DNA of 64,000 bases from Baylisascaris procyonis (lineage: Eukaryota > Nematoda > Chromadorea > Rhabditida > Ascarididae), in contig JAZARR010000193.1 in assembly GCA_037389465.1 (NCBI GenBank), positions 1,674,001-1,738,000 on the forward strand, given 5' to 3'. How positions within the stretch are numbered: the stretch's first letter is position 1; each line of letters opens with the position of its first letter. The notes beneath the pieces were generated by a model. That model did no database searches. It worked only from the letters and a program-made list of their open reading frames with translations, and was not told where the DNA came from. This document shows, piece by piece, positions 35,201-49,324 of this stretch. The translations under genes were made by a program, and so were the position numbers.

Positions 35201-38200
35201 TACAAACAATTTTAATGCGTTACCTAATCCATTCACTATTCATTTCTATGCAAGAATAAATCAAGAAAACTGCATACATTACTAATAAGCACTATATATC
35301 GATAGGCTATCCTCTATTCACTATAATACATAAAAAATCGATAAATATATAAAATATTTTTTAATTAATAATAAATATTTCATTAGTTTATTAGTACATA
35401 AATATTTATTAATAGTGTTTTTATTTTTTATTGATATTACATAAAAATATTTATTAGTAATGAGGAAATGTTCTCTATTTTCTAAATAACAAATAACTTG
35501 ATGTTATTGGTAAAGAAATTCTCGTTTGTAATTTTCATAAAATTTAGAATGAATTTTTTTAAAAGCAGATTATTATTTAATAAAAAGGTTTCATAACGAT
35601 ATTGTTCTTTTTTTGTGGTGAAAATTTACCACGAAGACAAAATTACAGTATTTTCATAAATAATACCCCTTCATAATAAAAAAAAAACATTTCGAATTAT
35701 GACATGCGATCAAATATAGACTCATACACATATATCATGAATAATTATCGCTAATATTCTATAATATTCAAAAATTATGCATAATTATGCAAATTTATAA
35801 TGTTTTTATGCAAATTTATAATCAAAAAAATTATACATAATTTTTGAAATTCATAAATAGGCAAGTAATATAACTAACCGGACATTTGTGTTTCTTTACG
35901 AGTTACTTTTAATACGTTATTGCCGAATATCGAATACGATTTGCGCTCCTCTTCATATATTGGTGAACGTGGCACATAGTCGAATGAGTAAGCATATACA
36001 GTTAATCCATTCTCAATATAAGCGTCAATTTCTCGTTGTGCTGGTGCCACAAATTCAATATCTGCTTCCAACTATAAATAATAAAAAATAATTTTTTTTT
36101 TGTTAGAGAACTAGTCACCCTAAAATTCATAAAAATAATAGTGATAATAATTAATAATTAACAATTTAATAGTAACATTATGTAACCAATAATAATAAGC
36201 AATGAATAATAATAAATAATAAATAATGAATAATAAATAATAAATAATAAATAATAAATAATAAATAATAAATAATAAATAATAAATAATAAATAATAAA
36301 TAATAAATAATAAATAATAATAACAATGATAATAAATAAACAAATAAACAAATAAACAAACAAATAAACAATTAAATGAATGTGGAATAAAAGGAATTCG
36401 TGGAACTAAAATATTATGATATAATGAATTCTAATAAATATTCAAAATTTGACTTTCTTCCACATATTCAATATTCAAAAATTGCGCAACAAATCGCTCG
36501 TATATGTGCTTAGAGAATTGCATATTTCCGTTGGATTATACGGAAATAATCCAAATGAAAACTAACATCTTGGAGGCGTGAAACAACTCTTGGCATTCTC
36601 CAATCACCAGTCGGTGTATCGATATACCTTTAAATAATAGGAAATTTGCATAAAAAATAATTTGCATAAATGATATTAAAATAGAATTTTGATTGAATTT
36701 ATCGTTTTAAAAATAAACAACAATAAGAAATTATAATAAATTGAGAGCACTATTGTTGTACCTCAATATCGAAACATAAGATTATATACTATTCTCTCGC
36801 AATATGTATACAAAAATCTCCTTCTCGATTTTGGCTACTCTCTTACCTATTTTGAATATCATAACTTCTACGGCTCTATTTTAATATGTAAATAAATAAG
36901 ATAAATATTTGGCAAATACGAATAAAATTTGATAGAAATAATGAAATTAAATCTAACAAAAAAGTGGAAAAAACAGAAAAAAAATTTAACAGAAAATAAA
37001 AAATAAAAAATAAATTAAAAAGACAAAATTTCACCTCAAAAATGTGGCATTAGCAATTAGTTCGAGTGTCGAATTATGTAATCGATGTGCACTTCCTATA
37101 TGATATTGCTCGTTGATAATTTTTCGCACACTTTTAGCACAATCTTCTTTTGTTACATTTCCAAAGCGACGGAAATCATAGAACTGTGCTAAAAAATATT
37201 CATCGTTTATCGAAGTATTATTTTAGAAAATATTAAAGATAAAAAAATTATTTAAATTATCATAGAATGACTAATTATAAAACGCTTTTGTGTTATCTCA
37301 AAAAAAAAAAAAAAAATTCTCTCGTTTGTTAAAAAATTTACATTTTTTTTCGTTGATCATATTTCATCGATTTATAATTATCATTGAATGAAAAAATTTA
37401 AAAAAAAGAAAATTCGGCGAATTTTTTTTACATTTTTTATGTGCCCATTCACTTTTCGCAACGCCAAGCATAATTGGAATATGTGCATAGCGACGAATAA
37501 GTTCAACACCAGATGTCGGTATTAGATCACCGTCAACAATCATCTTCGAGACACCCAACTGAAATTATTTATGATTAAAAAAATACATTGTAATTAATGC
37601 ACTAGATATAGAAAAGATAGAAAAAAATAATAGTTAAATAAGAAAAGATAGAAAAAAAATAATAATAATTAAATAAGAAAAGATAGAAAGAAAAAATTAA
37701 ATACCTCATTTGCTAGTGCTCGTCGAAAAAGAAAAGAGGAAAAATTCGCTTCTTCCCGTATGCATTCCACTAATTCTTCACCGTGTAACTCTCCTCCATG
37801 CTGAAAAAAAAAATTCCATTTTTCTTTATAAATAATAAATATTCATATTATAAGCTGAAATTAAGCACAAATAAGCTCAAATATCTGAAGCATAGCACCC
37901 TAATAAATTCTTTCGATAATTTTTTAATGCCATTTGATGTTTAATCAATTGCATAATTCTAAAATTAAAAATAAAATTTTTGAAATATTTAATCAAATAT
38001 TTTTGGTATAAATATTTAAAATTCATATTGTGGGGATCAAAAATTAATTTAAAAAAAACATACAACTAGACAATCAGCTATTGTCTCTTGTAAGTTGCAA
38101 TGATCGCCAATTGATTCTCCGGTTATACGCAATAGATCACTAATATCGTTTTCTTCGATTTGTTTCTCACATCGTAGATAGGCAGCTAAATTTTCAGCAT

Positions 38201-41200
38201 CCCAATTTGATCTACCATGTCGATGTATAGCCCAACCAGCAGTTGCCGATCCGGATAGAGCGATTACTCGATGAACCATATCTGAAAATTTATTCCTAAT
38301 TCCTAAATTTATTCCTAAATTTATTCAACTCCTAATCGAATTCATTTTATACAAAAAAAACTTTAAAAAATTTAATAGACAACAATTTACCTTTTATTTG
38401 ATTTTTTATTAGTGTAAATTTTACACGGCGAAGTATGAAATTCGCTCGAATAAAATATTTCCTTCTTAATCGAAATTTTTCAGACTTTTACAAAAATTTA
38501 TTTCTCATTTTCAGATTTTTTAAAATTTTTCAAGTTTTACGAAAATTTTTTCGAAAAATCTCACAATTCAACATGCATATATTAAATTATTTCATCAAAA
38601 TAGCGTTTATTATACCTTGAGTGTTATGAGCTATTAGAAGATCAAATATTACATATCTAATCTACAATGATCAAAAACATTCTGAATGAAATAATAAAAA
38701 CACTTCAACGAATTGCATAAATAATTTGTTAAATGCAATGCAAAAATTGCAATATGCAATCATATTTTCATTAAAATTTCACTCAATGCAAACTAAGTAA
38801 ATATCATAGATTTGATAAATGTTTTCCAAAATACATCTCGATAAAATTTCATTATCTATTCACTGTAAAAAAAAAAAAAAAATTAGTATATAAATGCATA
38901 GAATGGCAAAATTGTAGAAAAATTTCATACAAATTTACAAAGAAAAATTGAAAAAGAAAAAGATTTTTATTGAAATAAAAATCAATGCGAATATTTTCTA
39001 AAATCATTTCCTATTTTCATTAACTAAACAAATATGTAAGAAAAAAAAAATATTCCAAACTATTGAAATTTATTCAGTTTGCAATTTCCGGTTGAATAAC
39101 GGGAAATTAAGTATGAAGATTCTTGGAGAGATAATTGTAAGGTGATCATAAGTGCACTAGAAGTGGAATAGAAAATTCCAATAAGCGTTAAAGAATCGAA
39201 ACTTCTCATACCTTTGGATTTTGGTGATACGGCGAGTAACGATACAGACGCAGCGCCGGCGCTCTCGCCAATCAACGTTACCCGAGAGGGATCACCATTC
39301 AGTTGTTTCATATTTGCTTGAACCCATTCGAGCGCCATTAATTGATCCCAAATACCGAAATTACCCTCTGTTTTATCGCCGATTTCCCAATTTAGAAAAC
39401 CTTTAAATTAACTGTGATTATGCTTCATATAACTATCAATAAGGAAACGATAATAGGTTTTATTCAGCGGTGAGAAAAAACTCCCTCACACCTTTTAAAG
39501 TCTAAATTTTAAATTTTATTTAAATGAAGGACTACATAGTGAATTCCTTCAAATTATAATATCTTATCTGCAACTGAAATATATCGAATGATATAAAAAA
39601 GTACCAATAGCTCATAATAAACGTTTAAAAAAAATTTTCTAACTAAATCTTTAGGTATGAGCATAATTCTTCTAGTGTGAAAATAATTTAGTGTATTTCA
39701 TTTTTATATAAAGTAGAAAATTTATGAAATACAATATTTCGCTTATTTGTATTTTTGCATAAATAAAATACAAATGATGCATAAATACAGAAATATCCAT
39801 TGTAACAGATATAATAAAATTAAAAGCATAAATTGATGCATTTCGATTTATTCAATGTTGTGCTTTAATAGTATTATTTTAATGCACAATTTGTGCTTTT
39901 TGCACTTCTATCCTCTCTTCAATTGCCTTACAGTCGTACATAATGCCTTAGTACACAAAAGAAATCGATTATACATTCCTATCGCTCATAAGTGGAACAT
40001 TTATCAATTGCTATTCATATGCTTCGTTATCTATTCATATTCTCATTGAATTTCATTACATTCTATTTTTATTTAAAAGTGATGTCCATCTGATCAATTA
40101 TTTAATCAACTTATTCAACCATACCTTTAGAACTTAAAGAATGCATCTCATTATTGAATATTCGCTTATATTTTTTCAATTCACTCGTATAACGCTTATT
40201 CTTATATACTAGTGGATCCAATAGATCAAAACTTATATTAGTAGATCAATGGATCGATCGATCAAAATATACATAAGTGGATCAAAATTTATATTTCTGA
40301 AGTGACCTTTGCAAACGAGAACGGAATTCGATTTCACAAATTCGCATTTATTTCATCGAATTTCGAAATTAAATTTGCAAAATTTTTCGAAAGAAAAAAA
40401 AATTCTTGAACTTTTTCTTTTTTATTAATTTCAAAAATAAATATGAATTATTGTCATAAAATAATTTTAAAATTTTCTACCAAGTGGTCCAAGTCGATAA
40501 TTGATTGTAACAAGTGCAACACCATTAAAAACAAAATTCCTCGCAATTACTTCCATATCGATTCCTGTATCACCAGAACCAGCCAAAAATGAACCACCAT
40601 GTATCCAAAATAATATTGGATATAGTTTACCTTCATCTTCAGGCTCCTAAAATATGAAAATGAAATATATCTATAAAAAACTGACTAACTACATTATTAT
40701 CTTTATAAAAGACACCGTATTTACTTGAATAGAAACCCCTTTGGTTATTCAATAGATACATGTTTTCGATAATTTAGTAAATCTCATTTTATTCGCTATT
40801 TTATTTATTTATTCTAAAAAAAAAAATACATGCGTAGCAAAGTTCTTGATGGAAGGACGATGAATTTACTTTGCGGTTTTTGCGAATTGCAATTATTTTC
40901 AAGCGAAGACATATCAATCATAAATCAATCTCCAACTTGAAATGAATGCATATGTTTGAAAAAAATTATTCAATAAAAGCTTCTCCTTTTCTATCTTTCA
41001 TATGTAGATTTTAAAAAGAATATTTTCTATTTGCAGATTTTATATCCCAATTATTCTGAGATATAGTTGTTACATACTTTCTTATTCTAGAAATTTTTAT
41101 CTTAAAAAAAAAAAGAAATAAAGTTTCTAAATAAAATCTACTGCATAAAGAAACTTCTTTGTAAAATCTATTATATAAGAAATCATCTCTTTTTTTTTCT

Positions 41201-43218
41201 CGTTTTCCATTGCATATTTTTGAAAATAAAAGAGTTTTTTTTTTCTACGTTATCGACGAGCTATATATCCAAGTATAGTTAAGTATATTCAAGTGCTCAA
41301 ATATTCAAGTGTTCAAGTACATATACTCAAGTAATAATCAAATTAGACGACTACCATTATTTCAGGTATTCCCTTTTAGTGCATATTAGGTACTTTCTAT
41401 GCCAACCAATTAGTACGAACGAAGCGACATTGATCTGCGATAATTCTAAACGAAATTAACATGCTCTTCGAACATTTCATACTCATTTTTCTTCGTCTTC
41501 CAACCGACTGGTAAGGCTGCGCGCTCGGTTATTTTTTTGTTGCCATTTTTATACGATTTTATAGAATTTTTCTAGAACGCATTTTTACGATTTATATCTG
41601 CTTATGTGTATTTTGTCTACTCCAACCGTCTATTTAGTCGATCCTCATCGTCGGTTATGTCGATGGATATATATGTCTGCATGTGTCTGTCTATGTCTGC
41701 GTCCGTATGTATGCGTGTTCATTCATTGTCTTATTATCTATTATCATAGAGAAATTATTCGCTTAACAATTTCAGATAGAAGATGCAATGATAAAATTCG
41801 ACAAAAGAAGATCAATATTATCTCTCAAGCTCGTTTCGATCAAAATCACTTTCTATATAACTTACCTAAAGATTAAAGGCACCTTTAAAATGAACAACTT
41901 AAATTTGCATGGAAGTTTGGAACGTTTTTGAAAAAATTTACTATCGGTCAAGTATGGAAAAAATTCGTTTTTTTTTTCAAATTTTTAGAAGTTTGATTCT
42001 CGAATTTCCGATTTTTTAAGGTTTTATAAATTGCGCAGCGAGAATGTTTGTTCTCAGATACGTTTATACATCATCTAGAACTTGGCCTTCCATTATGCAC
42101 ATAACTTGCATATTCAAAAAAAAATTTTTTTTTAGTGAAGTATAAGACCCATCATATTTATACATTTCATCAAAAATTTTTACACTAAAAGCGAAAAGCA
42201 TTTCGATTTTTTTTGCCAGATTTCATGACTATATTTCAATTACTTTTTGTTGAGAAAGCTTAACGGATCTAAACTCTTATCATTTATTTATAAAGGAAAT
42301 CGAATCAATATTTCATGACTATATTTTCAGAATGTATTTCATATCTTCTGTGTTTAAATATATCTTCGAAACCAAAAGCTATTAAAAACAGGTGCACAAT
42401 TTCAGTAAGGAATTTTAGTCATTCAATTACCTAATTATAGCTGAGCATTTTTTAGCGTTTTCAAATTAAAGTACCTTGATTCCCTTCTTAAAGTACTAGA
42501 GGCAGATTAAAAGATGTGCTATTTGCTATTTTTGCGCATAATTGATCTAGAATTAGTATAACGGGAATTGTAAAATATTTAAGGTCGTATATGTTCGAAA
42601 GAATTTTCAATGGCTCAAACTTTTTCATTTTCATGCATTTGAGACGAAAATTGAGTAGAAACCTTAGATGTTTTATTAAATTACTCTAGAGCTTCTTTCC
42701 ATTTTCTCCATTGCCTCAAAAATTATTATTCCTATCATTCGTATTAGTAAGTTTTCGTCGATGCTTTGACTCACCTCAATTTATTCTTGCATTCAAATTT
42801 CAAAAAAAAAAAATTTTTTTAATGTAAATATTTTTGCATATACGTGTTACTTATCATCAATTTGTTTGTGCTATTATTCATATAGATATCTTCACGGCTA
42901 TTTGGAGTTTTTTTTTTTAAATTCTTTTGGACGAAAATTTCATTTGGTCAGTTAATCAAAATAACATCACTTTATTTTTAATGGCATGAAGAAATTCGAA
43001 ACACGAAAATATTTCTGTAAAAAAAAGAGTAATTAAAATTGTGAATGGTGTTCGTAATTCTTTTTTTAATGCTCACGATCCGATATTGTTTTATTGTTAT
43101 TGCCTTCCTACGAAGTGTATGTCTATAGATTTATAATAGATTGAGAGATCAACTGAAGATCGTTAAATCATCTATGCGTATGTATTTGCATATTTAAATA
43201 AATAAATAAATAAATGAA

Positions 43219-43253
<35 letters not shown>

Positions 43254-46200
43254 ACAAATAAATAAATAAATAAATAAATATATATATATATATAATCTTT
43301 CGCTTTGAATTTATTTCTTTATTCATCGTAACAGGTGGGAGGTTATTGGATTCTTCTCCTCTCAAGCCATAGATTTGCGTTTTATGATGCAAAAATTTTC
43401 GTATAACAAGCGCTGAATTGTTTATGAAGATTTGAAGTTCATTCCCAATATTTATAAATAAAATCTTTGTGGATTATTTTCCACGATTTTTTTTTGTTTA
43501 AATATAGGAAAATATGAATTTCTTAACGATTGATCCGCTAAAAAAAAATGTGATCAATATTTAAAGATGAATGAATCGTACAATGGAATAGTTTCTCTTT
43601 TTCAATTTCTATGTCAAACTTTTATTCGTTGTTAATCTTTATATTTTTATTCGCAAGACAAATAAACGTTTAGTTTATACCTTTAATTAATTAAAAAAAT
43701 TATTTATTTATTAACCAATTTAACAAAAAATTATTGAAGGAGACTATACTATGAATAAAAAATTTGAGGGAACCAATTTCGATCTATAATAATATGATCT
43801 GAACAACGCATTGTGTAAACATCATTATACGCTACATTACGTATATATTTTATTTTTTTAATGTTTTGTGACTTATTGGTCTAATGTGTGATTTCGCCTT
43901 AAAATAGAAAAAGATTGTGGCGTATTTTAAATGAACCATTGTGTGCGAGAAAATCCGTATAAATTTAAGGAAAACTTTATGGGAATAAATTTTAAATCTT
44001 TAAATCCTCTACCACAAAACTTTTTTTTTGTTTGTTGGGGGGGGGGGATAAGTAAAGAGGTGGTGAGGGAAGGAGGGTGGGGGAGGGGGGGGGAGAGAGT
44101 TTAACTCTACCGTATCTTTTCGTTATATGGCGCTTGCTTGATCATAAATTGAGCGCGTACTCAATTTGTGTGCGAAAGATATTTCAAAAATCAAAACTTT
44201 TCCATAATTTATTAATTTTTTTCAATGGATGAATCGACCAGCGATTTGTTTCTTTCTATCTCTGAACTATCTTGGAATTCCCTATAGAACATTTTCTATA
44301 GAAGAGGAGAATTTGAGGAAAAAAAAATTGGTAATATTGAAAAAAATACTCATTTATTTATTTGTTTATTTAATTTAATTAATTTATTGATTAAATTCAT
44401 TTATTTATTGAGCTCATTTATGAGGAAATAGCCAAAAATACGCCTTTTCTCGATATTCATAGCGTTGATTAGAACTTTTTTTTGTAAATATACGACCTAT
44501 ATGCTCGAATATTTTGATACTATATAAGCATCTGTATTCTTTAAAAAGATGCTAATTTCCAGTCAGGTGGAAATGCTAAGCTGTCTAGTTTTTTTAAAAA
44601 ATATTTTAATGGTAAATACATTTCAAGTGAACCTATAATTAGACGTATGGCTGTCATAACGGGTGTCAACAATGAAAAGATGAGAGATATTAACTCCCAC
44701 CCTTTCACTTTCTTCCGCCTCTTTCCCATTTCATCGAAAGGAAGCAATAGACTCCCATTTTGCATTTTCCCTCGTAGCGACCGTGAAAATTTCACTATCG
44801 TATTGCTCATCTTTGTGCGCATTTTTTGCGTTGATAAATATAGATATTTATGTATATAGTTCAATTATATAATACACCTTTATATTAAAAATAATTCAAA
44901 TTTTAGTTCTTAAATGATAAAATTTTGTCACTATTACGTGTTTTCAGTTACTCGTTGATGTGATAGGATTAAAATAAAACAATAAAAGAATTGAGAAATT
45001 TAATTTAGCTACAAGAATTAAGAAAAGGCAATAAAGAAAAGAAGATGCAAAAATTGAAATGTTCTTGTTCCGATAAAGAGAGTTGAGAGAGCCGAAGGAA
45101 TAAAAAAGACTTACTGAAAAGGCATTTGTAGTTTTACTGAGTTTTCATAGAGTATACGAAATGAGATGATTTTTGACAATTTCATTAGTTAATTCTCGAG
45201 ATTTTTCGCTTTTTATCAGAAAACATTTGAATTTATTGAAGATTATCAGCAACTTATTTCTGCTTATCTTCAACTATCAGCTTATCAGCCATTATCAATC
45301 GACTGGATGGCTAGCAAAAAAGGCATATATATAGCTGAGGGGACACATACTCCTATGGACCGGATGTTGAAACCGACTTTTCTGTCCGCATAGTCTCTCC
45401 CTCTTCTCTACCCTCTCCAACTTCCCACCTTACCCTTCTCTTATTCCTTTGAAGCTTCTGCTTAATTTTTTTTTCGGAAAAACGAATATATAATTGAAAT
45501 GAAATTTAATAAAGGAAGTGATCTACACCGATATATTTTCAATTAAAAATTCTTTAGCTTATCAGAGAGAGTGCTTACTGAATGAGCATATTCTTTTTCA
45601 TACGCATTGAATTTACTTCTCGTGCAATAACTTTCAAAATTGACTAATTTGATTAATTCAAATATTCAAATTTTATAGCAGTAAATATTATTTCAAAAGG
45701 AATTATTAATAAACTTACATAAGGTGAAAAAACATTAAGAAATAGGCAATCCTCGTTTTCATTTTCCATATTTTGTCCACTGAATTTATCGTAACGATGA
45801 AAATCCATAAATTGAAGGCATGGTGCACCATAGTCGATAGCTAAATATTCTTGATGCCAACGAGAGCGTTTCACTGGTTTCTGCAAATTAAATCTTTCTG
45901 AATAGAATAAAACAAATTAAAAAAAAGAAATAAAATTATAGTGCCTAATATAATAATTTTTTTGAACCACCTTTCATCGATGATTCCACAAATAAATGAA
46001 AAATAATGCATAATGCTTCATTGTTCTTTACACTTCTAGATAGTATCCAATACGAGTAGAAAAAAGCATTGTTACTACTAATCTACGATCCACTTCAACT
46101 TTAAGCTAATAGAGTCGTTTCGCATTAAATAATACAAGAAGTTATAACGGGTGATCAAGGACGGTATTTTACAGGTAAACGGGTCCATGCAACCTTGTAG

Positions 46201-47540
46201 ATGTATGACTGAGTAAGCACACTAGATCATTAAAACAAAGATTGAGAGAGTCTGGATGTAAATATCGTCGAAAACATTTTCAAGCTAGAATAGTTGTTCA
46301 TAAAAATTGAAGTCGCTAAAATATTAAAACCTTTCTGCTTATTTTCTTCGCTTTCCCTTTTTCATCTCTATCTGGCTTCTCTCCTCCTTCCTTTTTTTCC
46401 TATCCGAATTCATAAAGAGGAGGCTTATTTCTCTATTTCTCTATGAATGAATATTCAAAATTAAAAAAAAAATTATCTTCTTTTGACCAAAACACTTAGC
46501 AACTCAACAACTGGCCAGAAAAAAACAATTGTTTTATTTGTAACTCTTTCTCTTTCTATGTTTTCTTGCATTTCTTTTCTTATTTCTTTATTTATTATTG
46601 AAAAAAAGTCATTGTTCAATGATCATTTAAAATGTTGTCCACATATGGGTGCAAACCATCAACTTTTGGTTTACCGGGCGAATGCTCTGCCACTGAGACA
46701 GTGCTGATGCCCTCATATCATTATTTATTGCTTATGACCCATCACTTCTAATGTGCACATCATGCAACACGCCTGTTAAATGTATGTATATAACATCAAC
46801 GATTAGTGCAGAACTAGCACTGATTGGCATTTTGGCATTTCAGCTATTCCTTTCATTTCATAATTTATAAGCCTTTGCCGTATCCAATAGTATTGGGACC
46901 CTGTTGGTTTTCATGGGACTCTTTTATTCATATTCTAGTTCCATTCCACGCGTAGATGAAGAAGCTATGACGATTGCTTCTCATGTTAAGGATGACGTCA
47001 ACCGAATAAATCGATTTGACTCCAGGCAACAGTCGCCTCAATCATTGGAAAGTAAAAAGTTAAGAATAATTGTTGGTGGTCAGTGGTCAATATCGGTCAA
47101 CGTTGAGCAGTTAGTGGTCAAAATTAATGAGATGAAAAATTATAGAATTTAGAGTGTTATATGCTCGCACTAAAGCAAAACAGTAAAGGTGCATTGATCT
47201 TTGGAGGAGCGCAATTGTTCAACGATCAACGAGACAGCTGTCAACAAATTGATACCGCATTCCTCATCTAGACACTATACTCGCTCATTGTGGTGCACAT
47301 TCCACATCACTCATCGCAACTTCTTGTCTAATGAAAACTCGAAATAAAGAAACTCATCGATTTTAACGATGATGGTAAAGCCTATTTTAGAATTTAGTGA
47401 AGTTTAGAAATAAATAAATAAATAAATAATAAGCTTATATATTTATTTATATTTATAACAAAAAATAATAAAATAATAAAAGAAATAGAAAGATAGAAAT
47501 AAAGGAAAAACCAAAAAAGCGAAAAAATGGGTGAGAAATA

Positions 47541-47630
<90 letters not shown>

Positions 47631-49293
47631 TTGAGGGCGCTCGAAACATCGTGTGGAATCGATACTCGAAACTCCAAATCATTTTTTTTCTTCTCTGAGG
47701 AATCTTCCATTGAATTTTTTTGAGTGTCTATAAATCTTACGTTTTCGACTATCATCAACAATACTGAACGAAGTGCATCTATTTCCGTAAAAATAGATGC
47801 TATGGTCATCAATACGATGCAATTCATCTTAAAATTTGCACCTTAAACTAGGCAAAAGGTTTTTTTCTAATGGACCCAATAAACTATCAAAGAAAAAATA
47901 AATAAATAATTTTTTTTTTTTGTTGATAAATCAATCGATACGGTATATAATACACAGTGGGATAAATAATTTAGAACAAACGAAGTGTTTAGGGAAAAAA
48001 TTCTAAGTGGTAACCAGATTTGAAACTTAGATTTTTTTTCTTTTCTTTTTTCTGTCTAAGAAATTCATTAAAGCAATTTTTTTTTCAACGAATAAATGAG
48101 AGAAGAATGCAATTTTAGGAGTTGTTCGATAGAATTTTCACATTTGTTGATGAATTGCTAAAACAGTTGCTTGCCATTACAAATGAATCCTTTCTTAGTT
48201 CAATTATCAATCTTCCATCTTTGGAACATCATTAAGCAATCACTATATACATCTAAAATCGTTCATAATCTTTCAAAAGCGATCGAAAAAGTGCAAAAAA
48301 AAAATCAAAAAAGGTTTAAAATAAAATCGATTTCTACTTTTTTTTCATAAAATTTCTGAAAAAAAGTACTTAAACTACTGTGAGGTGGTTGAAGGGGGAG
48401 GGGGGAGGTCGAGTTTTTTGCATTTCACCCAGTCAGATCGATCACTTAAAACGCTAATAAAAACCTTTTACCTGCATGCTTTCCCACGAAAGTTAATTAC
48501 ATATGAATTTTCAAACAACCATCTTCGATTGTTTAACAGGAAATTATTATTAATGGATTATCTTTTCACCACTATATTTACTCACCTTTTTTGTGCGTTG
48601 GCAAAATTACATTTGTCCAACCTATTGATATAAAGTCACATCCATGCATAGGAATGTGTGTATGTCTGTGTATGTCTTTGCATGTCTGTGTATGCGACGT
48701 TTGTCTATTCGATTATTTCACCTCTCGAACCATAAAGTTATGAATGTCGAAGCGCTTAAATACATCATAAAACGACCATTTTTAAGCTGCTCGATGAGGT
48801 TCTTAAGAAGTTATGTGCACTTAAAGATGCTTAAAATTTTGAATGCATTTTACGGGCTGGCAGAGTTGCGCTTCTTTCCGATCAAATAGCATTTAAAAAG
48901 CAATCGCATTGAACAAACGATTCCTTTGTAGACGACTGGCACTAGTGATCGCTCCGACTAAAATACAGTAGTGCTATTATTATTGCGTAAATTTCGTTAT
49001 TCTCATCGGTTTACGGTAGTTTACGGTAGCAATTGATTTAAAGAGGACAATTGTAAAAGCAACTTATTGCCAACTTATTCATCTAAGTTTCCTACTTTTT
49101 CCTCACTTGACCACTGTAGAATGCGTTATATTTTTAGTGATATTTAAATGCCTATAATTTTTTTTTTTAGAACTCTTCTCAATGACGCTAGATCATGAAA
49201 TTCATTATAACAGATCAGAGAAGCATTGATTCGGGACAAGTGGAAGCGATGTGAAGAGACCTTCATTCGTAATGAATGCTATGTTGATTGAAA

Positions 49294-49324
<31 letters not shown>

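Larger units (their letters stand above)
40647..45718 (-). other. Esterase intron 2 (5.1 kb)
   Basis: Non-coding for the esterase. Contents: an AAAT repeat at 43195-43279, a G-rich tract at 44037-44098 and a minus-strand frame of about 94 codons from an internal ATG within 44541-44825 (opening MRTKMSNTIVKFSRSLRG). That frame has no supporting splice sites and no known family. A pyrimidine-rich, more GC-balanced stretch lies at 45330-45450. Confidence 0.8.

Noticed and set aside
36120..36371. Three overlapping hydrophobic frames
   Set aside because: Produced by the AATAAAT repeat in an esterase intron.
43168..43392. 74-codon frame rich in Leu-Phe-Ile-Tyr
   Set aside because: Produced by the AAAT repeat.
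46483..46707. 74-codon plus-strand frame with hydrophobic stretch
   Set aside because: It runs across AT-rich DNA into the antisense of the SINE-like copy, so no gene is supported.
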